A stretch of DNA of 64,000 bases from contig NZ_CP096883.1 in the NCBI RefSeq assembly GCF_023273895.1, positions 620,001-684,000 of the forward strand. The letters are read 5' to 3'. The stretch comes from Sphingobacterium sp. PCS056 (lineage in GTDB: Bacteria > Bacteroidota > Bacteroidia > Sphingobacteriales > Sphingobacteriaceae). This document shows, in pieces, positions 52,390 to 61,413 of the stretch (positions within the stretch are counted from its first letter, which is position 1; every line of letters begins with the position of its first letter). Position numbers and translations under genes: made by a program. A model generated the notes under the pieces. The model was not told the origin of the DNA, did not search any database, and worked only from the letters and a program-made list of their open reading frames with translations.

Positions 52390-53160
52390 ATGAGTAAATC
52401 AAAGCCAGTTTTAAGTTCTTCAATCGGGAAGAAGCTAATCATGAGCTTAACGGGACTTTTTTTATGTATGTTCCTAATCGTTCACTTGATTGGAAACTTG
52501 CAGTTATTTAAAGATGACGCGGGTTTAGCGTTCAACAAGTACGCTTATTTCATGACGCATTTTACCCCTATTAAGGTTGTGTCTTATTTATTGTATGCAT
52601 CAGTAATCATTCACGTGATCTATGCAATCGTGATTTCATTAAAAAATAAGGCTGCACGTCCGATTGGGTATGCATCTTATGATGGAAGCGCAAACAGCAA
52701 GTGGAATTCACGTAACATGGGGATTTTAGGTACTGTTATTTTGGTATTCTTGGCGACGCACATGTCAAATTTTTGGTGGAAATACCATAATGACAAAACA
52801 CCTTACATCGAGTATCGTACAGATCTATCGACAGGTGTTACTACACATCAAGAAATCCAAGCTGCAGATTTTCATGATTATTCTATCGTTTCTGAAAATG
52901 GTGTTGAAATTGTGAAAGCACGTGACTTGTATAAACAAGTTGATTATGCTTTCAAGAATGTTGGTTTGGTTGCTTTGTATGTCATTGCGATGGCTGCTTT
53001 AGCATTCCACTTAATCCACGGTTTTCAATCTGCTTTCCAAACAGTTGGATTCAATCACAAAAGATACATTGGATTGGTTCAATTTATTGGTGTATGGGTT
53101 TTTGGTGTAATTATTCCAATCCTATTTGCAGCAATGCCATTATATTTCTATTTCCGTTAA
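52390..53160 (+). CDS. sdhC: Succinate dehydrogenase cytochrome b subunit
   Basis: Membrane anchor of a three-subunit (type B-like) succinate:quinone oxidoreductase, with one 256-residue cytochrome b instead of separate SdhC and SdhD. Five hydrophobic helices are visible (about 15-35, 60-80, 110-130, 195-220, 230-250), with haem-ligand candidates in MFLIVHLIGNLQ, HVIYAIV, ATHMSNFWWKYH and FHLIHGFQSAF. It precedes sdhA by 53 nt in one operon. Confidence 0.94.
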   Translation: MSKSKPVLSSSIGKKLIMSLTGLFLCMFLIVHLIGNLQLFKDDAGLAFNKYAYFMTHFTPIKVVSYLLYASVIIHVIYAIVISLKNKAARPIGYASYDGSANSKWNSRNMGILGTVILVFLATHMSNFWWKYHNDKTPYIEYRTDLSTGVTTHQEIQAADFHDYSIVSENGVEIVKARDLYKQVDYAFKNVGLVALYVIAMAALAFHLIHGFQSAFQTVGFNHKRYIGLVQFIGVWVFGVIIPILFAAMPLYFYFR

Positions 53161-53213
53161 CAATATTTTAGGATAGTGCTATAAGGCACGATCTAATAAA
53201 TAAAATATAAGAT

Positions 53214-55148
53214 ATGTTAGATTCAAAAGTACCTGCGGGGCCATTGGCTCAAAAATGGTCAAAACATAAATTTGAAATGAAGCTGGTTAACCCTGCTAAC
53301 AAACGTAAATTTACAATTATCGTTGTTGGTACAGGATTGGCAGGAGCTTCTGCAGCTGCCTCTTTAGCAGAATTGGGTTACAATGTAAAAACTTTCTGTT
53401 ATCAAGATTCACCTCGTCGCGCGCACTCTATCGCAGCTCAAGGTGGTATCAATGCGGCAAAAGATTATCAGAATGACGGTGACTCTGTTTTCCGTTTATT
53501 CTATGATACGATCAAAGGGGGTGATTACCGTGCTCGCGAAGCAAATGTGTACCGCTTAGCTGAGGTATCTACTAATATCATCGATCAATGTGTTGCGCAG
53601 GGTGTTCCTTTCGCTCGCGAATACGGTGGTTTATTGGATAATCGTTCCTTTGGTGGTGCACAAGTATCGCGTACTTTCTACGCTCGTGGTCAAACTGGAC
53701 AACAATTATTATTAGGTGCATATTCGGCTTTAAACCGTCAGATACATAAAGGTAAAGTGAAATCATACACTCGTCATGAGATGCTTGACCTTGTTAAAAT
53801 TGATGGACAGGCTCGTGGTATCGTAACTCGTGACTTAGTTACTGGTAAAATCGAATCACATGAAGGTCATGCAGTATTATTATGTACTGGTGGATACGGT
53901 AACGTATTCTTCCTTTCTACTAATGCTATGGGATGTAATGTAACGGCTGCTTGGAGAGCGCACAAACGTGGTGCTTTATTTGCAAATCCATGTTATACCC
54001 AAATTCACCCAACATGTATTCCTGTTACTGGTGATCACCAGTCCAAATTAACGTTGATGTCAGAATCATTGCGTAATGATGGTCGTGTGTGGGTTCCTAG
54101 AACAGTTGAATTGGCACAAAAACTTCAAAAAGGAGAATTAAAGGCTGTTGATATCAAAGAAGAAGATAGAGATTACTTCTTAGAACGTAAGTATCCATCA
54201 TTTGGTAACTTAGTCCCTCGTGACGTTGCTTCTCGTAATGCTAAAGAAGCAGTTGATGAAGGACGTGGTGTTGGTAAAACAGGTGTTGCTGTATTCTTAG
54301 ACTTTGCCGAAGCAATCGGCCGTTTGGGAGAAGATACTGTACGTGAAAAATATGGTAACTTATTTGATATGTACTATCAAATTACAGATGAGAATCCTTA
54401 CAAACAACCGATGCGTATCTACCCTGCTGTTCACTATACAATGGGTGGTGTATGGGTTGATTATAATTTAATGACTACTGTCCCTGGATTATATGCATTA
54501 GGAGAGTGTAATTTCTCTGATCACGGAGCTAACCGTTTAGGTGCTTCTGCTTTAATGCAAGGATTATCGGATGGCTACTTTGTGATTCCTTATACTGTTG
54601 GAGATTATCTTGCAAACTTAGGTTCTTTTGCTCCTGTTGATAAAAATCATCCTGCATTTGAAGAAACTCGCAAAGAGGTTGAAACACGAATCAATGCATT
54701 ATTAGCCTTAAATGGTACTAAAACTGTAGATGATCTTCATAAAGAATTAGGTTTGATCATGTGGGAATACTGTGGTATGGCCCGTACTGCTGAAGGTTTA
54801 ACTAAAGCTAAAGGATTGATTCAAAACTTGAAAAAAGAATTCTGGTCAAATGCAAAGGTACTAGGTGAAAATGAAGAGTTAAACATGTCGCTGGAAAAAG
54901 CTGGTCGTGTTGCTGATTTCATCGAATTGGGTGAGTTAATGGTTGATGATGCATTAAACCGCAGAGAATCTTGTGGTGGTCACTTCCGTTTAGAGTCGCA
55001 AACAGAAGAGGGTGAGGCTCTACGTATTGACGAAGAGTTTACTTATGTGTCTGCTTGGGAATTTAAAGGTGAAAATCAACCGGAGGTTCTTCATAAAGAA
55101 GAGTTAGTTTTCGAAAACGTTAAATTAACACAAAGAAGTTATAAATAA
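53214..55148 (+). CDS. sdhA: Succinate dehydrogenase/fumarate reductase flavoprotein subunit
   Basis: Catalytic subunit, oxidising succinate to fumarate with covalent FAD. FAD-binding [19 protein letters not shown], the flavinylated His in [17 protein letters not shown], and the active-site stretch [35 protein letters not shown] and [12 protein letters not shown] are present, with [23 protein letters not shown]. 644 residues. Bacteroidota-type enzymes work with the dihaem cytochrome b of sdhC. Middle gene of the operon. Confidence 0.97.
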   Translation: MLDSKVPAGPLAQKWSKHKFEMKLVNPANKRKFTIIVVGTGLAGASAAASLAELGYNVKTFCYQDSPRRAHSIAAQGGINAAKDYQNDGDSVFRLFYDTIKGGDYRAREANVYRLAEVSTNIIDQCVAQGVPFAREYGGLLDNRSFGGAQVSRTFYARGQTGQQLLLGAYSALNRQIHKGKVKSYTRHEMLDLVKIDGQARGIVTRDLVTGKIESHEGHAVLLCTGGYGNVFFLSTNAMGCNVTAAWRAHKRGALFANPCYTQIHPTCIPVTGDHQSKLTLMSESLRNDGRVWVPRTVELAQKLQKGELKAVDIKEEDRDYFLERKYPSFGNLVPRDVASRNAKEAVDEGRGVGKTGVAVFLDFAEAIGRLGEDTVREKYGNLFDMYYQITDENPYKQPMRIYPAVHYTMGGVWVDYNLMTTVPGLYALGECNFSDHGANRLGASALMQGLSDGYFVIPYTVGDYLANLGSFAPVDKNHPAFEETRKEVETRINALLALNGTKTVDDLHKELGLIMWEYCGMARTAEGLTKAKGLIQNLKKEFWSNAKVLGENEELNMSLEKAGRVADFIELGELMVDDALNRRESCGGHFRLESQTEEGEALRIDEEFTYVSAWEFKGENQPEVLHKEELVFENVKLTQRSYK

Positions 55149-55199
55149 TATCATTGACTACTATTATAGTAGTCAATTGATAGACTCAATATTATTATT

Positions 55200-55973
55200 A
55201 TGAGTGCACATATGAATTTAACGCTAAAAGTTTGGCGTCAAAAAAACGATAAATCAAAAGGTCAATTCGTAACTGTACAAGCAAATGATATCGCCGATGA
55301 TATGTCATTCTTAGAAATGCTTGATATCGTAAATGATGAATTGACTCGTAAAGGCGAAGATCCTATTTACTTTGATCATGACTGTCGTGAAGGGATTTGC
55401 GGAATGTGTTCATTAGTGATCAACGGACGTCCTCACGGACCGAAATATGGTATCACTACTTGTCAATTGCACATGCGTTCATTCCATGATGGACAAACAA
55501 TTGTTATTGAACCTTGGAGAGCTGCTGCGTTCCCTGTATTGAAAGATTTAGCGGTAGATCGTACTGCATTTGACCGTATTCAACAAGCTGGTGGTTATAC
55601 CAATGTAAATACGGGAGGTGCACAGGATGCTAATAACATTTTGATTCCAAAACGTATTGCAGATGAGGCTTTCGAATCAGCGACTTGTATCGGTTGTGGT
55701 GCTTGTGTTGCTGCTTGTAAGAATGCATCAGCGATGTTATTCGTTTCAGCAAAGATATCTCAATTCGCTTTATTACCACAAGGTCAAACGGAACGTTATG
55801 AGCGTGCTCAGGCGATGGTTGATCAAATGGATGCAGAAGGTTTTGGTAACTGTACTAATACTGGTGCTTGTGAAGCAGAATGTCCTAAAGGTATCAAATT
55901 AACAAATATTGCTCGAATGAATCGTGAGTACTTGGGTGCAAAACTTTTCAGAGAGGAAGATATCCACGGATAA
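55200..55973 (+). CDS. sdhB: Succinate dehydrogenase iron-sulfur subunit
   Basis: Carries electrons from FAD to quinone through three clusters. [2Fe-2S]: [19 protein letters not shown] with a later Cys in TTCQLHM. [4Fe-4S]: [17 protein letters not shown]. [3Fe-4S]: [15 protein letters not shown]. 257 residues. The ATG at 55200 was used; a second Met four residues in (MNLTLKVW) is also possible. Last gene of sdhCAB, followed by a strong terminator. Confidence 0.97.
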   Translation: MSAHMNLTLKVWRQKNDKSKGQFVTVQANDIADDMSFLEMLDIVNDELTRKGEDPIYFDHDCREGICGMCSLVINGRPHGPKYGITTCQLHMRSFHDGQTIVIEPWRAAAFPVLKDLAVDRTAFDRIQQAGGYTNVNTGGAQDANNILIPKRIADEAFESATCIGCGACVAACKNASAMLFVSAKISQFALLPQGQTERYERAQAMVDQMDAEGFGNCTNTGACEAECPKGIKLTNIARMNREYLGAKLFREEDIHG

Positions 55974-55993
55974 TAAAATATCCTTTTATAGAT

Positions 55994-56029
55994 AAGTCCT
56001 TACAAATCTTTTTGTAAGGACTTTTTTTA
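55994..56029 (+). terminator. Terminator of sdhCAB
   Basis: AAGTCCTTACAAA (55994-56006), four-base loop, TTTGTAAGGACTT (56011-56023), then T-run. Confidence 0.9.
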
Positions 56030-56071
56030 TATATTTATATATTCATTCATTCTCAATTTACAGATTATATA

Positions 56072-59000
56072 GTGCCAGTATCCTCTAAAATAAGACTTTT
56101 ACTTATACTGCTGACGTTAAGCTTTATCGTTACTGCTATTACTTTACAACAATCGATCTCGAGTAAGGATATTCTAAACTTTGAAACAGCAAACCTTGAA
56201 TCAAAAATTCATGAAAAGGAAGATTTGATTAAACACTTATTTGCAGATCCTATTGTTTTAAAAACGTTTAAAAATGCGGAGAAATATCCAGAACAATCTT
56301 ACCATATCCTTGAAAAATATGATAAGGAGGAAGGGATCGCGCTCTTTATATTTAAAAATCATGAATTATTGCTGTGGAGTTCTAATATATTCGTACCGCT
56401 CACAGATGGTGGATTAAAAAATACCGTTAATTATATTACAACAAATGATCGAACATTCATTGTTAAGAAAAAGGAGATTGGCAATACGACCGTCTTGGCT
56501 TATGTGACGATCAAGAAATATTTTAATATCAATAATGAATATTTCACAAAAGCATTTTCACCCTTGATTTCTAAAAGTAATAATATTGAAATTGCAGATT
56601 ATAACGATAGTGGAAATATTAAAAATATATACAGCAAGGATAAAACGTATCTGTTTTCGATTAAATTAAAATCGGGACAGGTTCAGAATTTATTTAGTGT
56701 CTTAAAAACGTTATCGTGGATTCTGGCAGCCATATGCTTTATAACGCTCATCCATAATATTGCGAATCTACTGGTTAATAATGGTAAAGTAATACTTGGA
56801 GTAATTTTATACTTTACAGCACTGGTGACATTACGTTTTATAGATCTTAACTCTGATTGGCTCAGTATTCATGCTAATCTAGGGATTTTCAATCCAAAAA
56901 ATTATGCCTATAACTATTTGTTTCCCAATATCTGGGGTTTACTGGTTACAACTTTCTTTATTTTTCTTTTTACCTTATTTTTATACAATATAAAAAGTAA
57001 ATTTCTTTTTGCTGAATATATCAAAAGTAAATTTTTAAAGGTATGTTTTACCTTGTTTTCCATACTGAGCATATACTTCTTCTTTACTCTTCTTTATAGA
57101 ACATTAGGTACGCTGGTTACACATTCTCCCACTACGGCTGTTGATTTTACTAAACTGGTTGAATTAAATACATTCACTTGGATTGATCTTTTTATCATGT
57201 GTTTCAGTTTGATGACGCTAACATTGTATATTGATATTGTGATTTCTACGATTAGAAAGCTTAAAATATCAGATACAGTACTTCTCAATATCCATCTGAT
57301 TTCCCTTATCATATTTATTATCGTAGGCACTGTATTGAGAGAAAATAATGGATTGGTCAATATTTTACTTGCTGTAATTATACTGATACGCTCTTTCAAT
57401 TCCTTATTAAAATCAAAATTCAAATTAGCAACTCATATCATCGTTATCATCCTTTTATCGATCATCTGTTCCGTTTATCATGGTCACTATTTTAAAATGA
57501 AAAAAGTGGATAATATGAAGCTTTTTATTAGTAATCTAGAAGCGGAGGATGACATTAATGCTATATCACTCTATACAGAAATTGAAAAAGATATACTGAA
57601 AGATGAACAGTTAAAACATTTATTCAAAATCAGTTTACCTAATACCAATACTCAAACCATAAATGAATATATCGAGCAAAAATATCTTGGTGGATACCTT
57701 TCAAGATATGAATTTATGGGATTCTACTATAATAATAATAAAGAACTTGCTCAGTATAAGAATAATAAAGTAGAAGAGTACAGGGAAAAGGTTATAAAAA
57801 ATTCATTAAAAATAAGTAATAACTTCTATCGCTTGAATAGTGAGTTAGGAACACATGAGTATTTTTCAATCATAAACCTTCCTATAGATGCTCACAATAC
57901 AGTCTCTCTCTACCTCAATCTAAAAAACAGGTCGTTTAATTATGCGTTACCTTATCCCGAAATACTGGTTGATTCGAGATTAAATAATATGGAGGTCGAA
58001 TCATTTAGTAATAGCTCTATAGCACTCTATAAAGATGGAAATCTAGTCACCCAATATGGAAAATACAATTATCCAAGTCATGATCATGATTATCCTAAAA
58101 AAGTTGGTGAATATATTAATATGGATGGTAAGGACAACTATTTTCATGTGCTGTATAGACCTAATAGTCATACAACATTTTTGGTTAGCAATCCAAAAGA
58201 GACAGCTTGGGAATATTTGGCGACCGCTTCATTTTTATTTTTGGTCATATTTATCTTTTTTTCAATCTTTAATACGATCACTTATGGTTCAAATATTTTT
58301 AAAAACAAGTCGTTTAAAATTCGAAGTATTAAATATCATTATTTATATTTAGTCAATAGCATACAATATAGCTCTAGAATTCAAACGCTATTTATTTCTT
58401 CAATTATATTGGCAATTCTGATATCTGGTATCATATCGTTTGTCAGTATTAATATGCAATTAGCCTATAACAATACTTTGGAAAGAGAAAAAACGGTTAC
58501 AGATATTAGTAAAAGGCTAGAAAGTATCATTAGTACCACAAATTCTGCTGAAGAAAGGGAGAATCGACTAATTTATTATTTGAAGTTATTATCCGAATCG
58601 CTATCAAAAGACTTCTCTCTGTACTCTAAATCGGGTCGTTTATTATACAGTTCGCAACCCAAGATTTATGACCTTAATATCTTATCAACCTTCATGAATC
58701 CGAATGCATTTAGAAAATTATCACTTTTAAAAAAATCAGAGACGATAGAGAAAGAAGGTGTAGGTGACTTTAGATATGAATCCAGTTATGCCACTATTAG
58801 AGATGAAAATTATGCGACTATTGCATACCTGGCTATTCCAAATTTCAATGCTCAAAAGGATGATAACTTAAATAAAAATCTTCTTTTAAATACACTTATC
58901 AATATTTATTCGCTGATTATTATTGGTTTTGGATTTTATGCAGCTTTCGTTGCTAATAAAATCACTGAACCACTAAGTTTAATTAGTAAAAAATTGGCGC

Positions 59001-59815
59001 AAACAAATTTGGGACAACAGAATGAACCTTTATTTTGGCAGCGAAATGATGAAATCGGCGCTCTCATCAAAGAATATAATCTCATGATATTAAAACTAGA
59101 GGATTATGCGAATAAAATAAAGGATAATGAAAGGGAATCTACTTGGAGAGAAATGGCACAACAGGTGGCTCATGAAATCAAAAATCCGCTAACTCCTATG
59201 AAGCTTGGTATTCAACAGCTAACCAAATCATACTATGACAATGATCCGAAATTTGAAGAACGATTTAAACGTATTTCAGCATCATTCATTGAGCAAATAA
59301 ATAGTTTGACACATATTGCTAAAGAATTCTCGGCTTTTGCGAAACTGCCAGACACGAAATATGAGAAGATCAATTTATTGGAAAAAATAAATAAATCAAT
59401 TGGAGTTTATATACAGAATCCGCAAGCTCAAATTAGATTAATGAATCAAACAAATGATGCCTATCTCTTTGTAGAAGGAGATCGAGATCAAATGATGAGA
59501 ACTTTTAATAATCTTCTGAAAAATGCCATTGAAGCGGGTTTTGGTAAGAGAAAAATAAAAATTGATATTAGTATTACTGATGGTGATCGGGATGATTACA
59601 TCATTAAAATAAAAGATAATGGATCAGGAATTCCTCAAGAAATGCGTTCTAAAATATTTGAGATTAATTTTACGACCAAGAGTTCTGGTACTGGACTAGG
59701 ATTGGTGTTTGTTAAAAAAACAATTGAGGCAATGGGGGGAACAGTTCAATTTGAATCTATAGAGGAACATGGAACAACATTTCAAATTTCAATACCTAAA
59801 TTTAAGCATATCTAA
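56072..59815 (+). CDS. Large multi-spanning NtrY-like sensor histidine kinase
   Basis: 1247 residues from a GTG start. The N-terminal 950 residues alternate membrane segments and extracytoplasmic parts: a helix at about 7-26, a sensor region to about 205, a block of about eight helices (210-470), a second region (475-715), helices at about 715-735 and 772-797, a third region, and a helix at 938-960. A HAMP linker (about 962-1015, NKITEPLSLISKKLAQTNLG) leads to HisKA with phospho-His1034 in AHEIKNPLTPMKLGI, then the ATPase with NLLKNAIEAGFG, DNGSGIPQEM and GTGLGLVFVKK. The LTPMK block is NtrY-like. No response regulator is adjacent. Signal unknown. A terminator behind it was split by the IS element. 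Confidence 0.9.
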   Translation: MPVSSKIRLLLILLTLSFIVTAITLQQSISSKDILNFETANLESKIHEKEDLIKHLFADPIVLKTFKNAEKYPEQSYHILEKYDKEEGIALFIFKNHELLLWSSNIFVPLTDGGLKNTVNYITTNDRTFIVKKKEIGNTTVLAYVTIKKYFNINNEYFTKAFSPLISKSNNIEIADYNDSGNIKNIYSKDKTYLFSIKLKSGQVQNLFSVLKTLSWILAAICFITLIHNIANLLVNNGKVILGVILYFTALVTLRFIDLNSDWLSIHANLGIFNPKNYAYNYLFPNIWGLLVTTFFIFLFTLFLYNIKSKFLFAEYIKSKFLKVCFTLFSILSIYFFFTLLYRTLGTLVTHSPTTAVDFTKLVELNTFTWIDLFIMCFSLMTLTLYIDIVISTIRKLKISDTVLLNIHLISLIIFIIVGTVLRENNGLVNILLAVIILIRSFNSLLKSKFKLATHIIVIILLSIICSVYHGHYFKMKKVDNMKLFISNLEAEDDINAISLYTEIEKDILKDEQLKHLFKISLPNTNTQTINEYIEQKYLGGYLSRYEFMGFYYNNNKELAQYKNNKVEEYREKVIKNSLKISNNFYRLNSELGTHEYFSIINLPIDAHNTVSLYLNLKNRSFNYALPYPEILVDSRLNNMEVESFSNSSIALYKDGNLVTQYGKYNYPSHDHDYPKKVGEYINMDGKDNYFHVLYRPNSHTTFLVSNPKETAWEYLATASFLFLVIFIFFSIFNTITYGSNIFKNKSFKIRSIKYHYLYLVNSIQYSSRIQTLFISSIILAILISGIISFVSINMQLAYNNTLEREKTVTDISKRLESIISTTNSAEERENRLIYYLKLLSESLSKDFSLYSKSGRLLYSSQPKIYDLNILSTFMNPNAFRKLSLLKKSETIEKEGVGDFRYESSYATIRDENYATIAYLAIPNFNAQKDDNLNKNLLLNTLINIYSLIIIGFGFYAAFVANKITEPLSLISKKLAQTNLGQQNEPLFWQRNDEIGALIKEYNLMILKLEDYANKIKDNERESTWREMAQQVAHEIKNPLTPMKLGIQQLTKSYYDNDPKFEERFKRISASFIEQINSLTHIAKEFSAFAKLPDTKYEKINLLEKINKSIGVYIQNPQAQIRLMNQTNDAYLFVEGDRDQMMRTFNNLLKNAIEAGFGKRKIKIDISITDGDRDDYIIKIKDNGSGIPQEMRSKIFEINFTTKSSGTGLGLVFVKKTIEAMGGTVQFESIEEHGTTFQISIPKFKHI

Positions 59816-59877
59816 TAAGAGGAAGTAAATGTGCGCACTCGCTATTACCCTAGTTCAGATAAGCTATGGTTAGAAAC

Positions 59878-59890
59878 AAAAGAGGAGCTC
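59878..59890 (+). other. Left arm of a terminator split by the IS element
   Basis: AAAAGAGGAGCTC, complementary to GAGCTCCTCTTTT at 61347-61359. Without the IS and one copy of GTA the two arms are 8 nt apart (loop TTGTATTT), a typical intrinsic terminator 60 nt behind the histidine kinase. Confidence 0.75.
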
Positions 59891-59892
59891 TT

Positions 59893-59895
59893 GTA
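59893..59895 (+). repeat. Target-site duplication (GTA), left copy
   Basis: GTA directly left of the IS; the same GTA is at 61341-61343 on the right. Three bases is usual for IS3-family elements. Confidence 0.8.
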
Positions 59896-59920
59896 TGCAG
59901 TGCCCCCAAAAAGTTAGACA
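59896..59920 (+). repeat. IS left inverted repeat
   Basis: TGCAGTGCCCCCAAAA then AGTTAGACA; pairs in sequence with the reverse complement of 61316-61340 at about 19 of the 25 positions. Confidence 0.85.
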
Positions 59921-59938
59921 CTTTCTGGGGGCATTTTT
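59901..59938 (+). other. Hairpin with T-run at the IS left end, before orfA
   Basis: TGCCCCC (59901-59907) pairs with GGGGGCA (59927-59933) over a 19-nt loop, then TTTTT and directly the orfA ATG at 59939. For transcripts that enter from outside this looks like a terminator or start-codon-sequestering structure, a device other insertion sequences use to keep transposase low. Inferred from structure only. Confidence 0.5.
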
Positions 59939-60472
59939 ATGAATAAGAAAAACAAGCACAGTTTTGAATTTAAGTTGAGCTGTGTTAGACAAATGGATGA
60001 GCATTATCGTTCTGCAAAGTCTTTGGGAGAAGAATTCGGGATTACGTATTCTTTGTTTGAGACGTGGTACAAAATATATAAGTATCAGGGGGAATCGGGG
60101 CTACTTCCCAGGAAAGGGAAAAGACACTTTAGTGCTTCTTTTAAGCTTTCTGTCCTTACTGCAATCCGAGAAGAAAGTTTATCTTTGAAAGAAGCCCGTG
60201 TACGCTTTGACCTTTCCTCGGATGCCCATATCATTGAATGGCAGAAAAGGCTGGACAAGTTTGGTCCAGAAGGATTGGAGGCACGGCCAAAAGGGAGACC
60301 CTTGATGACAAAGAAAGCAAATCCGCAGATCAAGCGAAAAGTTAGAAAAACGAATAAAGCGCTCACGCGTGAAGAGGAACTTTTGCAGGAGAATGAGTAT
60401 TTACGTGCAGAAAATGCCCTGCTAAAAAAGCTCAGCGCCTTAGCTCAAGCCGAAAACAAGCGAAAGCCATAA
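59939..60472 (+). CDS. IS3-family OrfA (DNA-binding transposase subunit)
   Basis: 177 residues with two helix-turn-helix units (KLSCVRQMDEHYRSAKSLGEEFGITYSLFETWYKIYK and FKLSVLTAIREESLSLKEARVRFDLSSDAHIIEWQKRL, quoted here by their spans about 13-48 and 66-105) and a C-terminal leucine-zipper-like helix (LLQENEYLRAENALLKKLSAL). This is the OrfA layout of the IS150-like branch. Its last codons overlap orfB by one base (TAATG). An A AAA AAG heptamer in correct phase near its end allows a -1 shift into orfB. Confidence 0.9.
   Translation: MNKKNKHSFEFKLSCVRQMDEHYRSAKSLGEEFGITYSLFETWYKIYKYQGESGLLPRKGKRHFSASFKLSVLTAIREESLSLKEARVRFDLSSDAHIIEWQKRLDKFGPEGLEARPKGRPLMTKKANPQIKRKVRKTNKALTREEELLQENEYLRAENALLKKLSALAQAENKRKP
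60424..60430 (+). promoter_or_regulatory. Programmed -1 frameshift site A6G
   Basis: A AAA AAG read in the zero frame of orfA (codons AAA at 60425 and AAG at 60428). The -1 frame downstream is open without a stop through to orfB, so slipping yields a fused OrfAB transposase as in other IS3 elements. Confidence 0.75.
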
Positions 60473-61308
60473 TGGAGCTAAGGCATCAATTTGATCTTGA
60501 TATCCTGCTGAGTTGCGTTAAAATGGCAAGAAGTACTTTCTATTATCATTCCAAGAAGGAGGGACAAGCAGATAAATACGAACAGGTGAAAGCGCAAATC
60601 AACAAAGTTTACCATGTACATAAGGGCCGCTTTGGCTATCGCCGCATTACCCTGCAGCTCAAACGGGATGGAGTGGATATGAATCATAAGACCATTCTTA
60701 GATTAATGAGGGAAATGGGTTTGAAGAGTCTGATCAGGATAAAGAAATACAGGTCATACCGGGGTGAACTGGGCAAGATCGCCCCCAATATCCTCAACAG
60801 GAAATTCCAGGCTGAGGGGCCTTTGCAAAAATGGGCCACGGATATTACTGAGTTCAAAGTCAAGGAAAAAAAGCTGTATCTCTCCCCAATAATTGATCTG
60901 TTTAATCAGGAAGTTATAAGTTATGAAATTACTGACAGGCCGGTCTTTAAAGGGGTAATGGATATGCTCAAAAAGGCACTGCCCAAAGCAAGGGGGGCAT
61001 CACAACTGCTTTTACATTCAGATCAGGGCTGGCAATACCAAATGCCTAAATATCAACAGTGGCTCAAAGAAAACGGAATCACTCAAAGCATGTCCAGAAA
61101 AGGAAATTGCCTTGATAATGCCGTAATTGAAAATTTCTTCGGAATTTTAAAATCAGAACTGTTTTATCTAAAACAATACGAATCAACAGAGAAGTTAAAA
61201 AGCGAAATAGAAGATTATATCTCCTATTACAATAATCAACGGATAAAACTAAATTTAAATGGAATGAGCCCGACAGAATATCGAGCTCATTATTACAAAT
61301 CTAATTAA
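60472..61308 (+). CDS. IS3-family OrfB (DDE transposase catalytic part)
   Basis: 278 residues. N-terminal HTH_21-like region (YHVHKGRFGYRRITLQLKRDG and NHKTILRLMREMGL), then the RNase H-like integrase core with the DDE residues in KWATDITEF, LHSDQGWQYQM and DNAVIENFFGILKSE. YYNNQRIKLNLNGMSPTEYR closes it as usual. The ATG overlaps the orfA stop by one base. Reading frame intact. Confidence 0.95.
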   Translation: MELRHQFDLDILLSCVKMARSTFYYHSKKEGQADKYEQVKAQINKVYHVHKGRFGYRRITLQLKRDGVDMNHKTILRLMREMGLKSLIRIKKYRSYRGELGKIAPNILNRKFQAEGPLQKWATDITEFKVKEKKLYLSPIIDLFNQEVISYEITDRPVFKGVMDMLKKALPKARGASQLLLHSDQGWQYQMPKYQQWLKENGITQSMSRKGNCLDNAVIENFFGILKSELFYLKQYESTEKLKSEIEDYISYYNNQRIKLNLNGMSPTEYRAHYYKSN

Positions 61309-61315
61309 CTAAATT

Positions 61316-61340
61316 TGTCCAATATTTTGGGGGCAGTCCA
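61316..61340 (-). repeat. IS right inverted repeat
   Basis: Read on the minus strand TGGACTGCCCCCAAAA then TATTGGACA. See the left repeat at 59896-59920. Confidence 0.85.
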
Positions 61341-61343
61341 GTA
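61341..61343 (+). repeat. Target-site duplication (GTA), right copy
   Basis: Matches 59893-59895. Collapsing the two copies restores the terminator loop TTGTATTT. Confidence 0.8.
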
Positions 61344-61346
61344 TTT

Positions 61347-61359
61347 GAGCTCCTCTTTT
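61347..61359 (+). other. Right arm of the split terminator
   Basis: GAGCTCCTCTTTT, partner of 59878-59890; followed by ATTTCT. See the entry there. Confidence 0.75.
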
Positions 61360-61371
61360 ATTTCTGACCAT

Positions 61372-61410
61372 ATACCATCAAGGTACATCCTTAGATGGTA
61401 TCTTTATTTT
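61372..61410. terminator. Second terminator between kinase and coiled-coil gene
   Basis: ATACCATC (61372-61379) and GATGGTAT (61394-61401) with an inner AAGG/CCTT pairing, followed by CTTTATTTT. It lies four bases before the end of the convergent minus-strand gene and survives behind the IS. Confidence 0.7.
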
Positions 61411-61413
61411 AGC

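Larger units (their letters stand above)
59896..61340 (+). mobile_element. Complete IS3-family insertion sequence, 1445 bp
   Basis: Ends TGCAGTGCCCCCAAAAAGTT on the left and, as reverse complement, TGGACTGCCCCCAAAATATT on the right: imperfect inverted repeats opening with TG and closing with CA as in the IS3 family. Flanked by a 3-bp direct repeat GTA (59893-59895 and 61341-61343). Contains orfA and orfB in the IS3 arrangement with an A6G slip site. All parts look intact, so it may be active. Only one copy lies in this window. Confidence 0.92.

Noticed and set aside
59829..59873. A 14-codon frame (MCALAITLVQISYG) between the kinase and the IS
   Set aside because: Very short, no promoter of its own and no features beyond chance.
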